DNA of 64,000 nt from Hyposmocoma kahamanoa (lineage: Eukaryota > Arthropoda > Insecta > Lepidoptera > Cosmopterigidae). Position numbers and translations under genes: made by a program. Below are positions 62,575 through 64,000 of this stretch, in pieces (the stretch's first letter is position 1; every line of letters starts with the position of its first letter). The stretch lies in contig NW_020653855.1 of the NCBI RefSeq assembly GCF_003589595.1, positions 4,530,060 to 4,594,059 of the forward strand, written 5' to 3'. The notes below the pieces were generated by a model. It saw only the letters and a list, made by a program, of their open reading frames with translations, was not told the origin of the DNA and made no database searches.

Positions 62575-62974
62575 NNNNNNNNNNNNNNNNNNNNNNNNNN
62601 NNNNNNNNNNNNNNNNNNNNNNNNNNNNNNNNNNNNNNNNNNNNNNNNNNNNNNNNNNNNNNNNNNNNNNNNNNNNNNNNNNNNNNNNNNNNNNNNNNNN
62701 NNNNNNNNNNNNNNNNNNNNNNNNNNNNNNNNNNNNNNNNNNNNNNNNNNNNNNNNNNNNNNNNNNNNNNNNNNNNNNNNNNNNNNNNNNNNNNNNNNNN
62801 NNNNNNNNNNNNNNNNNNNNNNNNNNNNNNNNNNNNNNNNNNNNNNNNNNNNNNNNNNNNNNNNNNNNNNNNNNNNNNNNNNNNNNNNNNNNNNNNNNNN
62901 NNNNNNNNNNNNNNNNNNNNNNNNNNNNNNNNNNNNNNNNNNNNNNNNNNNNNNNNNNNNNNNNNNNNNNNNNN
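62575..62974. other. Assembly gap, 400 N
   Basis: Exactly 400 undetermined bases. Confidence 0.99.
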
Positions 62975-63220
62975 TAATAATAATATAAACCGCCCTACGG
63001 GTGATATTACAGATTTCCTTCTTGAAAACTTTACCATCTCAACCGGCAGTGACTGAAGAATGAATAAACAAATATACTTGATTGAAATCCGAAAACATAT
63101 TCAATAGCAATGTGTCACAATTTCGAAGTCCTAAATTCTCGATGAACAATATAGATCACAAAATTACTTAGTAGCAAACAATCTTGCAACCTTTAAATTG
63201 CAGGGAATTTCAAAATCTTA
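62975..63220. other. Unassigned, small hairpin-F-like piece
   Basis: 63085-63135 (GATTGAAATCCGAAAACATA, ATGTGTCACAATTTCGAAG) resembles the hairpin-F tail. TAATAATAATA starts right after the gap. Confidence 0.4.
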
Positions 63221-63224
63221 GCTG

Positions 63225-63545
63225 TATTTTTTTTTATATTCATATATAATATCAAGCGACGGGACGATCAAGTCGTGCGTCTGATGGTAAACTACACGCC
63301 TGTCCATAACAGTTTCAGTACCACTCAGAGCTTTAAATCGCAAAGATCTGAGGTGCACTGCCACTGCGCCCGTCATCCTGAGACATAAGGTAACAAGTCC
63401 CATGTGCCTGTAATTTCACCGGCATCCTTACCTTTCAAAACCGGAACACAGTAATGCTGACATTACTGCTTGGCGGCAGACATAGGTAAGGTGGCAGTGC
63501 TTCCCTGGACGAACTCTTTCCCAAGGAGGTCTACTGCTTTTTCTC
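63225..63545 (-). repeat. Rpt-A, full-length inverse copy
   Basis: Poly-T, ATAATATCAAGCGACGGGACG, GTGCGTCTGATGGTAAACTAC, CTTTAAATCGCAAAGATCTG, GTAATTTCACCGGCATCC, ATTACTGCTTGGCGGCAG, CTTCCCTGGACGAACTC and GGTCTACTGC. It spans all family landmarks from tail to head. Confidence 0.9.
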
Positions 63546-63754
63546 ATCGCTTAAAGAATCACGTCGGAAGAATTTTTAACTTATACTGTTGATGTTCTAT
63601 GAATTCGCTGAAACATTTCAGCATTTATTATGCCAGCGGTTTCGGAGCGTAATTCTTTATCAAGCTGTATTTTTGTAAGAAAGTGTTGTGGTATAAAGAT
63701 GATATAGTGACCAACATAGAAAAAGGCTTCCATGATTTGATCTAGCAGAAAGGA

Positions 63755-63905
63755 TGACATTAATAAGTTGACAGCACAAATTTATAGAGCCAATGTGGAT
63801 GGAAACGTGGGAAGAGATAGACCTCGAAATACATGTCTCGATCATATTGGTGATGTCCTTAAAATAGATCAGGGTAAATGTATAAAAAGCCATGTATGAA
63901 ATGTC
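63755..63905 (+). pseudogene. RTE-type LINE C-terminal fragment
   Basis: The plus-strand frame reads INKLTAQIYRANVDGNVG, RDRPRNTCLDHIGDVLK and IDQGKCIKSHV before a stop. It resembles the GRGRPR...DQIGDVLKRGQVKS C-terminus typical of lepidopteran RTE-like elements. Short and degenerate. Confidence 0.65.
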
Positions 63906-64000
63906 TGATATGAGTGGAAAAGATAACGAAAGTTTCTCAGGAGAGTACCCAGTGAAAGTCCTTGATCTGTGACTAAGCTAGACTGACTAAGAAAAATATC
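63906..64000. other. Unassigned right end
   Basis: No recognised feature before the window ends. Confidence 0.3.

Noticed and set aside
14247..63403. Repeated small ORFs beginning MGLV(N/T)LCLR(V/M)TGAVAV
   Set aside because: The same peptide appears at 14247-14471 (minus), 55584-55769 (plus) and 63218-63403 (minus) because it is one frame of Rpt-A. No codon-level conservation beyond the repeat itself is evident.

Overview
This is eukaryotic, insect nuclear DNA, most likely from a moth or butterfly. It is AT-rich, has no operons or bacterial-style genes, and is filled with repeat types familiar from Lepidoptera: tRNA-headed SINEs, LINEs with short simple-repeat tails, abundant MITEs beginning AACCGACTTCAAAA, and piggyBac, pogo and hAT remnants. 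I found no convincing host protein-coding gene. Two runs of 400 N (43517-43916 and 62575-62974) are assembly gaps. Order- and species-level assignment is inference from repeat style, not from a marker gene. Family names used below (Rpt-A, MITE-B and so on) are working labels of mine.

Left part (1-5.6 kb). A degenerate C-rich minisatellite is followed by the most notable structure. The first 45 nt of a U6 snRNA sequence (382-426) are fused directly to a 5'-truncated LINE whose reverse transcriptase frame is almost intact (427-1968; one in-frame TAG at 550). The LINE 3' region was later hit by a SINE (2053-2275, minus strand). It was also hit by a complete pogo/Tigger-type DNA transposon (2513-5232) with a TA target duplication, matching terminal inverted repeats and an uninterrupted 621-codon transposase (3069-4934) that carries a C-terminal PHD finger.

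Middle part (5.6-40 kb). This is a mosaic of short elements. Rpt-A (SINE-like, about 25 copies or fragments in the window) carries a tail resembling Jockey-LINE 3' ends. MITE-B has ends AACCGACTTCAAAA / TTTTGAGGTCGGTT and about 13 copies. MITE-C (about 610 bp, TIR CCGCTCAC, TTA/CTA-type target duplications) has four copies. Others are SINE-S1 (tRNA head, (TTA)n tail), SINE-S2 (tRNA head, ends near CAGCAGTGGG), tRNA-like SINE-S3 and SINE-G units, long-arm foldback-E, hairpin-F, unclassified Rpt-H and several LINE 3' ends. LINE 3' ends fall near 8.8-9.5, 20.5-21.4, 28.6-29.2, 35-36, 37.6-38.0 and 39.3-40.0 kb.

Right part (40-64 kb). An RTE-type reverse transcriptase remnant (40.1-40.8 kb) precedes one Rpt-A copy that was split by a hAT-type MITE with a perfect 8-bp target duplication (41071-41298) and again by a LINE 3' end. 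A neighbouring Rpt-A copy was split by a retroposed unit encoding only a LINE ORF1 C-terminal part plus a LINE-like tail (41843-42579, minus). A decayed piggyBac transposase (60.6-61.5 kb) is itself interrupted by a 106-bp inverted repeat. It is followed by an APE-endonuclease fragment (about 61.97-62.26 kb) and another RTE fragment near the right end.

The genes here do not cooperate in a pathway; the window is a layered record of transposition. The only frames that look recently functional are the pogo-PHD transposase and the LINE reverse transcriptase. The absence of host genes would fit an intergenic, heterochromatic or sex-chromosome (W) region, but the sequence alone cannot tell these apart.
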